A DNA stretch of 64,000 nucleotides from Corbicula japonica (taxonomy: Eukaryota > Mollusca > Bivalvia > Venerida > Cyrenidae). The stretch is from assembly GCA_038501625.1 (NCBI GenBank), contig JAZAYU010001096.1, forward strand, positions 26,178 through 90,177, written 5' to 3'. The translations under genes were made by a program, and so were the position numbers. Positions 36,506-48,237 of the stretch are shown one piece after another. The first letter of the stretch is position 1; each line of letters begins with the position of its first letter. The notes beneath the pieces are model-generated. The model saw only the letters and a program-made list of their open reading frames with translations. It was not told the DNA's origin and made no database searches.

Positions 36506-39500
36506 CCCAAGTAACAGGTCTAGGAAACGGCTGTTTTTACGGACTGTCTGTAAATTTACAGAATGTCAGTTTATTTATAGATAAATGTGTCTGGAAATTT
36601 ATGGATCAGGGTTGATACAAAAGTTAACACATTTAAGAAATTCACATAACTGAAGCATTTTTGTTAGTTCTGATAGCAAAGAGCATGACATAGGACATAG
36701 ACAAAATTAATGGAAGTTTGTTTACACTGCTATTTCCTCTCCAACATGGTCATAAATGATCTAACAACATTCCACACAATCATCTGAACATAATAATGAT
36801 CTCTTTTAAAAAGTTATGTTGATATACAGTAAAAAATACTAATTTATTCGTAGATTTTCATCCATTTTTATCCCAATGTGGTGTAGAACCAAGATGTAAA
36901 ATTCCGACACCTTTTGTAACCACCCTTGTCCATAAATTTACAGATATATTTGTCTATAAATAAACAGACCATCTGTAAAATTACAGACAGTCCATAAAAA
37001 CAGCCATTTCCTAGACCTGAGTAAGTCATTAGAAACACGTTGGAAGAAACTCGATTTAGCTGTTTTTCTACGTGTTTAACATTCCTTATCTTATCGAACA
37101 TATGTCCTTCCAGTCATAAAAAGCAAAAATTATATTTGAGTGGTAATAAACCTTGATTTAATTGCTGTTCCATGTGCCTTCTATGTTCTATTACAAAACA
37201 GTAACGACCATAGCAGTGCCAAAAACCCTAGATATTTTATAGTCTGCTGTGAGATGACGGGCCTGGACAAAAAATTGATTAAGCTTGCCGGGCAGTGCTA
37301 GTCAGATTTTCCAGATCAAAATCTGTTTCTCTAAACATTTATAAATAAGGTATTCTGTAAACCAATAAAATTGCAGACTGCATCTATCTATCAATTATAC
37401 CCATCAAACAAAAACCTGAAATCGAAATGACCAAGTATAAAACTTTACCAACTGCATATGTATAAAATATTGTTGAATGGTGGGTGAACAAAACAAAAAA
37501 ATTAGAAAGTTAAAAGTTGCATTAATTGCATGCAACTTCACATACGATGGGCATTAAGTCCATTACAATAGTTGTAGGAAAAACAAATTAGGTTTGAAAG
37601 AAATCAAAAAGAGTAAGACAGTAAGGTTTTATTATTTTATTTGTCGTAAAAACTTTGTTGAACCTTTTTATGTACAATTTCCAAAATTAATGTAAAGATC
37701 CGAGCCCCATCTCACAATATTTGGAAAACACTGGAATGTTTTGATTTGTGCAAGCTAATTGCATAACTGGAAAACCATATGCAGTGCTTATTTTATTGTT
37801 GTTCAGTTTGCACTGCAAGTTTATTAAATGTTTCCTGATTTGTAACCAATAATTAATACATAAGAAACCTTTAATTATTTATTTAACACATAGTTAATGA
37901 GACAACGATATCCTGATGTTCTGTATTGTTGTAAACAAATCATACATAATTTAGGCAATACAAAATTAATTCCTAGATTCTCTTCCCTGCCTGCCCCTTG
38001 AAAATCACCCGAAATATGATTAGTTAATCTGACGCTGCACAACCGATCAAATTTGTCTACACATAGAACAGTTATTTTACCCGAAAAATTGTTTGCACCG
38101 AGATTTTTCGTACTCAAAATGCCCCAAAACTTGCCGGTTGGCCTGACCGCTGACTTCACAAAACTGCCAGACCCTAGCAAATTTTGTAGGACAGGACTGT
38201 CTGTCCGGTGCCTTTCGTTAAGACTGTAGGAGAGAGACAGGCTTTGATAAAATTTAATGATCAATTGCACATGGAAAGTTATTGTTTATATCATGAGAAC
38301 AGCTAAACAGGTTTACACTGAAAAGGAGTAAAGCCATTATCATATTTTGATTTTGAAAGGTTAACAAAAATAGCAATAATTAATTTTTCTTTTTAGGATT
38401 TTCACCACGAGGTGGCGGCAGAGGAGGAGGGGACCGTGGAGGTGGATTTAGGGGCCGTGGTGGTGGAGATCGAGGTGGAAGGGGTGGATTTGGTGGTGGT
38501 GATCGTGGTGGCGGAAGAGGTGGCTTCGGAGATCGTGGAGGAAGAGGCGGATTTGGTGGAAGGGGTGGCGGTCGTGGAGGGTTTGGTGACCGTGGTGGCA
38601 GAGGTGGAGGACGGGGTTTTGGAGATAGAGGTGGAAGAGGTCGAGGTGGTGGTATGTATTCACAACAGATATATCAAAATAGCAATTGTCTGATAGTCCA
38701 TTAAAAGCTTTTTGATTTAGACTTTTATAGTCAAGAACATGCTTAATGATTTAAGAATTTTTTTCCGTGAATTTGAGCATATATAGCAAAGTAAATGAAA
38801 ATGGAACTTTGAAAACCACTGCAGGGGTTTTTCAGCACTGTCTGCGCCTCCGGAAAACGGAGGTGTTCCCAAAGCAAACGGCCCTGTTCCCAATCATATC
38901 CAGTTGTGATTTTTCCCAATTGAAATCATATTTTATTTCCGAAATTTCGGCAAAAATCGAATAAAATATATCAAAATACACAGGTAATAGAAGAGTGACT
39001 TCCCTTTATCTAGAAATTGCAAGCGTTCAGTAACCCTGATTTAACTGTAAGCATGAATATTTTCTGGAACTTCTTTCAACATTATAGCTATTGAATATAT
39101 CAATAAATTTAGATCTATTTTGCAAAACTATACAGAAGGTACCCTTAACTGCAGAAGATGCATCATAATATGACTCGTTAGACACTTAATTCTTTTTGTA
39201 ATGTATTTTCGCGACTATGATGGCTTTGCACAACAATAAGTTCTACAATAAAAACTTACATTTTATCTGGTCTTTTTAGTTAATACTCTAAACTAACCAT
39301 TAAATTTGCCACAGTTTCACTATTTTATAAAGAATTTCAATTTTATATAATGAATAATTTAAATGAGAAAATTATTTCTGATAACAGTTGGCTAACAAGT
39401 TACCAGTTTTGCAATGTTTGTTTGAATAAAGACCAAAAAGCTGGTAAAAGTATATTGGTAATGTAAAAATTGACTGATTTAAGCTAAATAAATGCATATT

Positions 39501-42500
39501 GAAATTTCCCAAAATGGACTATTTTATCGATGTGAAAATTCCCAAAATGGGCATTTTTGTCGATAAAAAATTCCCAAAATGTCCAGACTCCTTTTCCCAA
39601 AATAGGCAGAAAAACCCCTGCACTGAACATGACAAGCGTGAATTTATTGCATCTCAGACGGAACTTTTATTGAAGGTGTTTCATGAAAAAAGGTTGGTAG
39701 CAAAGGAGAATAGCATATTGAATTAAATTATACACTTTTCATGTTGTGTCATGTGCTTGAGGCAAAATAAGGTTTATTGGAAAGAGGTATGCATGTTATG
39801 TTAATTACCCAGATCAACCTTTAACAAGCTAACAAGGGTAAGTGCTTAAACATGTATACTGTCTAAAACATGTGAGTCATACAATATAATCCTTTAAAGG
39901 ATACACGTTGTGACATACAATGATTCATTCTCTACAGATAGACCCTTCCTGTTTCAGGTCGTGGTAGAGGGGGCGGAAGGGGAGGCGGCAGGGGTAAGTT
40001 CAGTTGCCTAGGTTACTTCATACAATTGTTAAAAAAATGTTAAAATTATTAATTTAGTGTGAAATGTAAAGAGATAAATTTTGAGAAAGGTGCACAAACT
40101 TCTGAATCAGAAAGGGTGCTGAAGAATAAGAAATGCAAGGCACATATTGGCATGGAAGAAAACTGTAGTCATACCATACATGTATGTACAATAAAGGTAA
40201 AAAAAAACTGATTGTTGCTCTTCTGTGGTGTAGCATTGAAAAATTGTCAAATATGTTATAATATGACATTTCAACATAATTGTAGGAGCATGTTTTTTGT
40301 GTTGCTCATGCCTCATTTTAAGGAAAAAGGCAATAGATAGTGATCATTTTATGCATCATCATAGAATTGATACTATTTTTGAACCTCTTTGTTATTTTGA
40401 CAGATTATTAGGGCGACCCAAGTGTTCAACTAAACACCCATTCAGTTTAGTTGTAAAAGTACATTTAATCTTTAAATGTTTAACTGCATGTTTATATGAA
40501 TGCCCTGATGTTAATATATATTTCTTTACATTTACAAACATGTGCACATTATAATCTGGTCCTTTGCAAAGTTCCAGGTAGAAACTATAGAGACAATGCA
40601 GAAAGAAGCATTATTTTATATGTAATTATTGATGCTGTTGTTCTAGGACTGTTTTATATTAAACATTTTATTCTACAGGTGGTTTCAAGGGAGGCAAACA
40701 AGTGTATGTTGAACCACACAGGCATCAAGGTATGTTGCTTCACATCTTCAGAATCAGTTAGTCTCTTGCGTTTTGTGGTTTACTCCTTTCTTTATGGATA
40801 CAGCTTTTTGGTAAGAATCTGATAGCAACTAGTATAGATAAAGATAAAACTGCATGGCTTTGAAGGCTGTGCTGGATCTACACTGGTGGCACATGGGATG
40901 AAAACTTTAACATTTATCAACAGTGCCTTCTGATCAGGATCTGAACCATTTTTGGTCAGAAATAACCAAATAAATAAAAAAGTGAACAGTGCAGATTCTG
41001 ATCAGAAAGCTGATCTGGATCTATACTGTTGGCCCATATATATATCGAGGAAAGAGTTGAGACACTCGGCCTTGAAAGGCATATTGATCTCATCCAAAAT
41101 CTCAGTTCTCGAAAAATCCATCAGAAGATTATACAATTTTACTAATCATTGTATGCGTTGCTGTCAAAATATACCAAGCAAACATGATGAATTGTTGACA
41201 GTTCAAGGCGTTATATAAGTTTTTTGCGCAATATTTTCAGGTGTGTTTGTTGCTTGTTATTTCAGGTGTGTTTGTTGCTCGTGGCAAGGAAGATGCTCTG
41301 GTCACATTGAACCTGGTCCCGGGAGATTCTGTGTATGGAGAGAAAAGAATATCTGTTGAGGTAGGATGAGATCTAAATGATCTTCATAGGTTTTGTAGCA
41401 AACAACACAATTCACCTCTGAAATCATCATCAGTATAAAGTTATAAATTTTATTTCATTTTGCATGTGGATTCTGTTATGTAACTATAACTGTAGAATTT
41501 TCATAAAACCGTAAATGACTGTAGACTAGTGCATCAGCTGCTTTCATTATTAATCCTATTAAGTTTTCTCTAGATTGGGAAGTTAGTTCATATCAATTCC
41601 ACTGTTTGAAAGTCCTGAAAATATTCCTGTCTGTCAAATATGAAGGCTTGTTAAGCTCTATGGTTTGATATGTGACAGCAACTGTGATTATTATGAATGC
41701 AGACATTGAATGCCTTTAAGTTAAAAAAAACAAACAACTAATCCCCGAGTGAAAATATATTGGTATGACTGTCAATGTAATACAAGTTTTACTAAAAAAC
41801 ACAGGATTTTTGTTTATAATTTTTATTATAGAGTGGAGAAACAAAAACAGAGTACAGAGCTTGGAATCCATTCCGATCTAAGTTAGCCGCAGCCATTCTT
41901 GGAGGGGTAGATCAGATACACATGGGACCAGGCAAGAAGGTCCTGTATCTAGGGGCTGCATCAGGGACCACAGTCAGTCATGTGTCTGATATTGTTGGAC
42001 CAGTAAGTAAAGTAGTTTGTTTAAGTTAGACATGAACAAGGAGTAACATTTTTATGCCCCCGGCATCTAGTGATTGAACCGTCCGTCCGTCCTTCCGTAC
42101 GTCCGTCCGGTTAACATTTTTCGGCAAGTTGGATATTTCTGAATTTCTACAAAGAGCATTGGCATGAAAGTTTACACACTTACTTAACAGTTCACAGGTC
42201 ATGACCCTGACAAGTTACATAACTCTGGGTACCTTATTTCTGGTGTTATCTCCCCTTTTTGTACTTAAAGAAATGGTTAACCTGTTTCGGCAAGTTGGAT
42301 ATTTTTCCATTTCTACAAAGATCATTAGCATGAAAGTTTACAAACTTAATATACAGTGCACAGGGTATGACACTTAACAAGTTACATAACTCTGGCTATC
42401 CTTATTCGGGGTTTTCTCCCATATTTGTACTTAGAGATAAATGGTTAACATTTTTCGGCAAGTTGGATATTTCTGAATTTCTACAAAGAGCATTGGCATG

Positions 42501-45500
42501 AAAGTTTACACACTTACTTAACAGTTCACAGGTCATGACCCTGACAAGTTACATAACTCTGGGTACCTTATTTCTGGTGTTATCTCCCCTTTTTGTACTT
42601 AGAAAAATGGTTAACCTGTTTCGGCAAGTTCGATATTTTTCCATTTCTACAAAGATCATTAGCATGAAAGTTTACAAACTTAATATACAGTGCACAGGGT
42701 ATGACTCTGACAAGTTACATAACTCTGGCTATCTTAATTCGGAGTTTTCTCCCCAATTTGTACTAAGAGATAAATGGTTAACATTTTTCGCAAGTTGGAT
42801 ATTTCTGAATTTCTACAAAGAGCATTGGCATGAAAGTTTACACACTTACTTAACAGTTCACAGGTCATGACACTAACAAGTTACATAACTCTGGGTACCT
42901 TATTTCTGGTGTTATCTCCCCTTTTTGTACTTAGAAAATGGTTAACTTATTTCGGCATGTTGGATATTTCGCAATATCCACAAAGAGATCTGGCTTTAAA
43001 GTTTACACACATACTTAACAGTGCACAGATGATGACCCTTACAAGTTACGTAAGTCTGGCTACCTTTTTTCTGGGATTATCTCCCCATTTTATACTTGGA
43101 TATAAATGGTTAACTTGTTTTATTTGATTTTTGCCCTTTTTCGCTTAGAAATTAGAATTAAGACTTAGAAATTATGGTTAAAGTTTCAATGTTAGTGTTT
43201 TTCTAAGGTAATCTATAGAAAAGGTTTAAAACAGATGTACTTAACATACTTTGGTGAAAGTGCCTAGTGGTTACTATACTATACTATACTATACCATACC
43301 ATACCATACCATACCATACCATACCATACCATACCATACCATACCATACCATACCATACCATACCATACCATACCATACCACACCACACCACACCACACC
43401 ACACCACACCACACCACACCACACCACACCACACCACCACACCACACCACCACACCACACCACACCACACCACACCACCACCACCACCACACCACCACCC
43501 CCACCACCACCACACCACCACCACCCCCACACCACCCCCCACCACCCCCACCACACCACCCCATCTCACACCACACCACCACCACCCCACCACACCACCA
43601 ACAGTAATACTGTCAACAACAATGTCAACAACACCACCAACAACACCACCAACAACTCCGTCAACAACACCACCAAGAACACCGTCAACAACACCACCAA
43701 CAACAACACCACCACCAGCAAGAATAGCATCAACAACACCAACAACCAACAACAATAGCATCAACAACACCAACAACTGACAACACCAACAACAACACTG
43801 ACAACTACACCAACAACAACACCCACACCACCAACATTACCAACACCAACAACAATACCAACAACAGCAACAACACCCACACCACCAACAACAGCAACCA
43901 GCATACCATACCTTACTATACTACACCACACCTCACCACATCACTATAGGTGGGCAGGGATAGTGGGTTGATGGGTGTGGGATCAGGGGTGTATGGACTG
44001 GGTTGTGTAAACCTTCTAAAAAAACTACAATAATAAAGTAACTGTAATTTATTGATTTCCTAACTTGGATTAAGAAACTTTTGTTCATGTATGTGTGTTG
44101 GGTGTCATAAACTCCTGAATCACTCCCCAGTTTAAATGAAGCCCAGTTTTAAATGTGCTTAAATATGTCTGACTTAAAATAGTCGAGCATGCAGTCGTTT
44201 CCGACTGGCTCTTGTTATGATAAATTCTTTTCATGTACAGGTTCTGGCACCAGACGGTTATTTTCATTATTTAGAACTAACTTGTGATTTTAGTTGCAGT
44301 TTTAACACTGTGCTATCATTTAAAATTTGTATCGTTACAAACTTCGCTACCGGGGGCATATGTGTTTTCCGAACACAGCTTCTTGTTATATTTAATATAG
44401 CTTGTATTAACCAAAATTTACTATAAACCCTAAACATGGGGGTATGGATACAAAATAATTCAGAAAACTGAGGGACAGTACATGGCATCAACAATTTGTT
44501 TGAATCGTGTTGTATTAATAATAATTGTCCTGTTTAATAACTGCATGGCAATTTGAGCTGCTTCAAATTGCCATGCTATCACATATTATAAAAAACAAAG
44601 CCATAAGATAATAAGTTATCAAGAACAATAGTCATTCTGTCTTCAGTTTTGAGAAAATCAATGAGGACTTTTATTTCTACAATTCAGTGTCAAAAAAGAC
44701 GCACAAGCCGAAAGTGAATTTGGTATTGTTTGTTTTGTGTATTTGTAGTAAGTAAAAGATTCATTTAGTAAATGATAGCTGTGATATTCTGCATTGCAGG
44801 AGGGTTTAGTTTATGCTGTTGAGTTTTCACACAGAAGTGGCCGAGATCTGATCAATGTGGCCAAGAAGAGAACAAATATCATCCCTATCATAGAAGATGC
44901 CAGACATCCACACAAATACAGAATGCTTGTTGGTAGGTTATTGCTGACATTTCAATGTTTAAATTTTTATCCTTCAACTCTTTACTCCATATATATAGAT
45001 TTCATTGCATGCGAGACCAGCACTAAAGCAGTATTTTCCCAGACCATTAACAAGACTTTATTACTGAGGGTTTTTCATCTCAAACCTCTATTTAATCTAT
45101 AGTGCTAACTTTATTTGCTTGTGAATTTGCTTCTGCCTTACAGGCATTATATAGTTGCTAACAGAACAAAAACTTTGTATTTAGGTATGGTCGATACGAT
45201 ATTTGCTGATGTTGCTCAGCCTGACCAGGCTAGAATTGTGGCAATTAACGCTCATCACTTCCTGAAGAATGGAGGCCATGTTGTCATATCCATTAAGGTA
45301 TGACAGGAATTTATTAAAATGTAGATAAACAGTTAAGTCAGTGAAGGTTAATGAAAGCAGCGAGATAGGTGTAAAATATGCTCATATTTTGAAGGTGTAA
45401 GAGATGCTCTCATTTCAAGGGCGTAAGATGTGCACATTTCAAGGGTATAAAATGTGCTCATATTTCAAGAGTATTTCAACTGTGTAAGAGCTGCACTTAT

Positions 45501-47131
45501 TTTAGAGGAATGTGCTTATGTGTAAGGGGAGTGAAATGTTTTCATATTTAAGGAGATTTAAAAGATGCTTATATTTCAGTGGTGTACAATATGATCTTTC
45601 AGTGGTGTAAACTATGTTTATATTTCAGGCAAACTGTGTAGACTCCACAGCAGCCCCTGAAGCTGTGTTTGCCGGAGAAGTGAGTAAATTAAAGACAGAG
45701 AAAATCAAGCCCCAGGAGCAGCTCACACTGGAACCTTACGAAAGAGATCATTGTGTTGTTGTCGGACAATACAGGTACGATAATTCAGCAGTAGGATTGA
45801 ACACTATCCTACAACCTCATTGCAAAACGTGACAAAATTTTGACTTCTCAAAACTCGACCTTGTTTTACTGGAGGACGCCCGAAACATATTTAAACGTAT
45901 GCTTTTTTACGATTTTAAAACCCATAACGTAAATCTGCGTAAATTTTTTCAATGCCCGTTGATAAGTGTATGTTTGAATAAAGCATATACGCTTTTGTCC
46001 GTTACAGGTATTCTACCTTTTAATGAAATTCGGAATTTTCAACATGGTAAGAAACCCGATTAAAGAACTGTAAAACACGTGATCTAACATTCTTTCTTCT
46101 GTAAAAAAGGGTGGAATATGCATATCAAAAATAGTCCGTTAAAATCCCGAATCTCAACACTCTTTTGCCTAATGGGAGAAACCAAACCAAAAAATTCAGT
46201 TTATCGCTAGAAGACTGTAATGGAAAATTCCGTAAATCAATTAACCTAATTAACAGTCATTAATTTTTATATCATTGCTAAAAATGTCATTTTTAAATAA
46301 TTACTAGGTAGATATAGGTATTTTCTAACATAATAGATAACTGTTTTGGAGCCACTTTTTTATTTTGACAATGATGAAGAAACAGCAACACTAGAATTAG
46401 ATTATTTTTTTTCTTAAAATTTGACTTTTTAAAATCACTTATTTTCTTATCAGATTATCTAAGTCACATTAAATCAATTTCTTACTAAATGATATTTGAG
46501 AGAAAATATGCGATGCGTTCAAAGGACTAATTGTGTAAAAATACTGATAGATGATTCGGTGTTCTTCTAAATGTTCAGCCAAAGTAAGGACTTTTTAATA
46601 CAAAGAAATAAAAATAGACGGGTTTCCGACGGAAAAACAAGGCCGGGTTTTGAAAAGCGATTTTTTTTATACGTTTAAATACGTTTTGGGCGTCCCCCCT
46701 TAAAACAGGGTCGGGTTTTGGGAAGTCAAAATTTTGTCATGTTTAAATACATTATGGTCGTGGAAAGGATATCATGATAATTTTGAAAAGTTGCTGTTGG
46801 TAACAAATTGGCTAGTTCAGAACCTAAACGACTGAGTAGAAAAGTCCCAACATAGTACATTTTCCATCAATTAAGTTTATTTGAAATATTTATTTCATCT
46901 ATTTCATGCAAAAATATGTATTTATGCTTGGTCATCACTAAAAAATACATAATGTAGTAATTTACCAATTTTTTTTTTCATTTTTAAAATTGCTAGTGCT
47001 GTAAAATAAAAGTTAACCTTTATCAATAGAAAGAGCCAAAGATCGAGAATAGTTTTACATTTTCATGTTCTTGTAAATTTTATAAACATTTTTTGAATTT
47101 TCCACATTTCAGACCACCACCAAAGAACTGA
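33817..47131 (+). CDS. FBL: Fibrillarin, rRNA 2'-O-methyltransferase, complete, ten exons, 343 aa
   Basis: Catalytic subunit of box C/D snoRNPs: SAM-dependent 2'-O-methylation of rRNA in the nucleolus. Exons: 33817-33829, 38397-38651, 39958-39993, 40679-40729, 41266-41360, 41832-42002, 44800-44932, 45185-45297, 45629-45774 and 47113-47131; 1032 nt with consistent phase. Exon one encodes only MGRP plus one base; exon two continues [12 protein letters not shown]. Residues 5-108 are the Gly/Arg-rich domain ([18 protein letters not shown]); the linker [18 protein letters not shown] leads into the methyltransferase domain. The SAM-binding motif [20 protein letters not shown] starts at residue 187; [20 protein letters not shown] and [20 protein letters not shown] are near-identical to animal fibrillarins. 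The end YRPPPKN is canonical. Length is slightly above the roughly 320 residues of vertebrates because of the longer Gly/Arg domain. The 4.6-kb first intron is full of mobile DNA. Confidence 0.97.
34255..35790. repeat. Two ~500-bp direct copies inside fibrillarin intron one
   Basis: 34255-34760 and 35303-35790 share GGCATACTTTTATGTGTTTT, ATTGAGAGGATTCTTCAAAA, ACGCGATAATTAATATTATT and CGTCACACAAAGAGACTTCA in the same order and orientation, about 1.03 kb apart. Both lie between the facing TTCGACCCC clusters. Confidence 0.8.
36515..37019. mobile_element. Long-TIR MITE (505 bp)
   Basis: Inverted ends of about 100 bases, starting CAGGTCTAGGAAACGGCTGT and ending ACAGCCATTTCCTAGACCTG. Flanked by the 5-bp direct repeat AGTAA (36510-36514 and 37020-37024). 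The inner part is short and non-coding. Superfamily not assigned. Confidence 0.75.
37038..37071 (+). repeat. 34-bp perfect copy of the fibrillarin 5' UTR inside its own first intron
   Basis: Identical to 33780-33813, the bases just before the ATG (CGTTGGAAGAAACTCGATTT... TTTTTCTAC). In the intronic copy the following ACAATGGGG is replaced by GTGTTTAAC, so there is no start codon. Confidence 0.9.
38822..39620. mobile_element. TIR element (799 bp) in fibrillarin intron two
   Basis: Left end CAGGGGTTTTTCAGCACTG, right end GGCAGAAAAACCCCTG, flanked by CACTG at 38817-38821 and 39621-39625. Inside, near 39505-39590, a motif close to ATTCCCAAAATGGRCATTTT repeats three times. The CAGGGG end recalls hAT elements, but only 5 bp of direct repeat fits, so the class is open. 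Confidence 0.55.
40850..41055. repeat. MITE family A copy in fibrillarin intron four
   Basis: Contains GCTGGATCTACACTGGTGGC and CTGATCAGGATCTGAACCAT, then GCAGATTCTGATCAGAAAGC / TGATCTGGATCTATACTGTT, ending TATATATCGAGGAAAGAG. Confidence 0.6.
41231..41280 (+). repeat. 25-bp tandem duplication spanning the acceptor of fibrillarin exon five
   Basis: TTTCAGGTGTGTTTGTTGCT occurs twice, 25 bases apart, giving two AG acceptors (after 41240 and after 41265). Only the second keeps the [11 protein letters not shown] frame, because 25 is not a multiple of three. Confidence 0.9.
42054..43110. repeat. Tandem array with a two-monomer (~170 + ~170 bp) higher-order unit
   Basis: After a GTCCGTCCGTCCTTCCGT track the sequence alternates monomer type one (GGCAAGTTGGATATTTCTGA ... 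AGAGCATTGGCATGAAAGTT) and type two (GATATTTTTCCATTTCTACA ... GATCATTAGCATGAAAGTTT). About six monomers are visible. Both share ACAAGTTACATAACTCTGG. In fibrillarin intron six. Confidence 0.8.
43265..43930. repeat. Pentanucleotide microsatellite grading from (ATACC)n to (ACACC)n to (CAACAACACC)n
   Basis: TATAC, then ATACC about twenty times, then ACACC, then CACCAC-rich, then AACAACACCACC, all without interruption. The long open frames in all readings are by-products of the repeat. Confidence 0.95.
45365..45628 (+). repeat. ~30-bp minisatellite running into the acceptor of fibrillarin exon nine
   Basis: Units near GTGTAAAATATGCTCATATT plus TCAAGG repeat about nine times through intron eight. 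The last unit supplies TATTTCAG, the acceptor used at 45628/45629, and several earlier units also contain ATTTCAG. Confidence 0.75.
45830..46739. mobile_element. Long-TIR element (~910 bp) in fibrillarin intron nine
   Basis: The left end TGACAAAATTTTGACTTCTC continues through GAGGACGCCCGAAACATATT, and its inverse is at the right: AATACGTTTTGGGCGTCCCC to GAAGTCAAAATTTTGTCA. Terminal repeats are about 80 bases. No coding capacity, and no clear target duplication seen. Confidence 0.75.
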
Positions 47132-47232
47132 AGAGAGTGTTGGAGAGTTGTTGGAATAGAGACTTGAATGTGTTCACATGCTGATCTGACACATCTGTGT
47201 AGATTGTAGCACTGACTTGTACCTATCTGCCT

Positions 47233-47238
47233 ATTAAA
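47233..47238 (+). terminator. Candidate poly(A) signal of fibrillarin
   Basis: ATTAAA about 100 bases after the stop. AATAAA hexamers at 47907 and 47985 are alternatives giving a longer 3' UTR. Confidence 0.35.
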
Positions 47239-48237
47239 TTGTGACGCAAGTTTATAAGACAATGTCAGAAAGACAAAGTGTCAACTTAATGAAGGTGGAT
47301 AAAGAAGTATTCTTTGATGTAGAATACATGCAGACAGTTAAATATTTACTGTACAAATTTTACAGTGTAAGGATGGAAAATTGTATAATTGTGTTAGGTT
47401 ACTATGGTTTGTTTATGAAGTATTTTCGGTGATAATGTATTTTTAATGTAGATCTTTGTTAAGAAGCGATAAGAATATTATAAAGATACATTGCATTTGT
47501 TTAATTTGATACATTTATTGAATTTGAAACAAGCTAGTTTTTGATTTCTTTAAGTAAATTTCAGCTGAATTTACATGTTGCTGTGTTGAAGATAAAAATA
47601 TTCTTATAAAGATACTCACTCCACAATATGCCTAGTTTTCCAAGTGTTTGCATGCAGAAAGGGAACACTATGTAGGAGTACCCCGATGCTTCTAGGATAT
47701 AATTTGCTTATCTTCTTTCTTTGGAACACTAGATTTACCAAAATTATTTTTCATCACAGAAGTATTTTTCATTGCTCCCCACCCCACCCCCCCCCCACCC
47801 CCCGCCAAAAAAAAATTTCCCAACAAAAGGCAAGCATGCCTTGCCCTAAAGTGATTATATAATGGACATATTTCTGTTAATATTTTTGAGTGAATCATAA
47901 AATGAGAATAAAACTTTTTGTTTGAAAATGTTTTATGTTTGTATGAAGTGCAACCCATTTGTATAATATTTTTTTAACACAAATAATAAATGTCCAGTAA
48001 TTATGTATACAATACATGATTTTACAGTAGGTATGTTGAAGTTCTTGTCAGCCAGGCTTTTCTCAGTGTTCTGCAGTACTGAAGCATTTGCAGTCACAAC
48101 AACACTTCAATTTTTCAAAAGATTACTCTATGTCTTTGAATATTTAGCAAAAAAAAAAGAACAAAACCTGGCTTTCAGGTTATAAGCTTTACTGGATGAA
48201 TGTCACTGTCATCTTTCAACTTGAAGTTTGAATAGTA
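47239..48237. other. Fibrillarin 3' flank
   Basis: Possible extended 3' UTR. Holds a C-run/A-run (about 47775-47816). No gene supported. Confidence 0.4.

Noticed and set aside
37875..38270. 131-residue minus-strand frame in fibrillarin intron one
   Set aside because: No recognisable domain, no splice partners, and located in an intron full of repeats; chance frame most likely.
38448..38663. His-rich minus-strand frame
   Set aside because: Complement of the fibrillarin Gly/Arg domain.
43251..43776. Five long open frames on both strands (His/Thr/Pro or Val/Gly/Trp-rich)
   Set aside because: They are readings of the pentanucleotide microsatellite, open in all frames, with no splice context.
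24158..45628. Box C/D snoRNAs in the introns of GPATCH4 and fibrillarin
   Set aside because: I looked for TGATGA followed by CTGA at 60-100 bases with flanking complementarity; the few matches fall in MITE copies or lack a paired stem.
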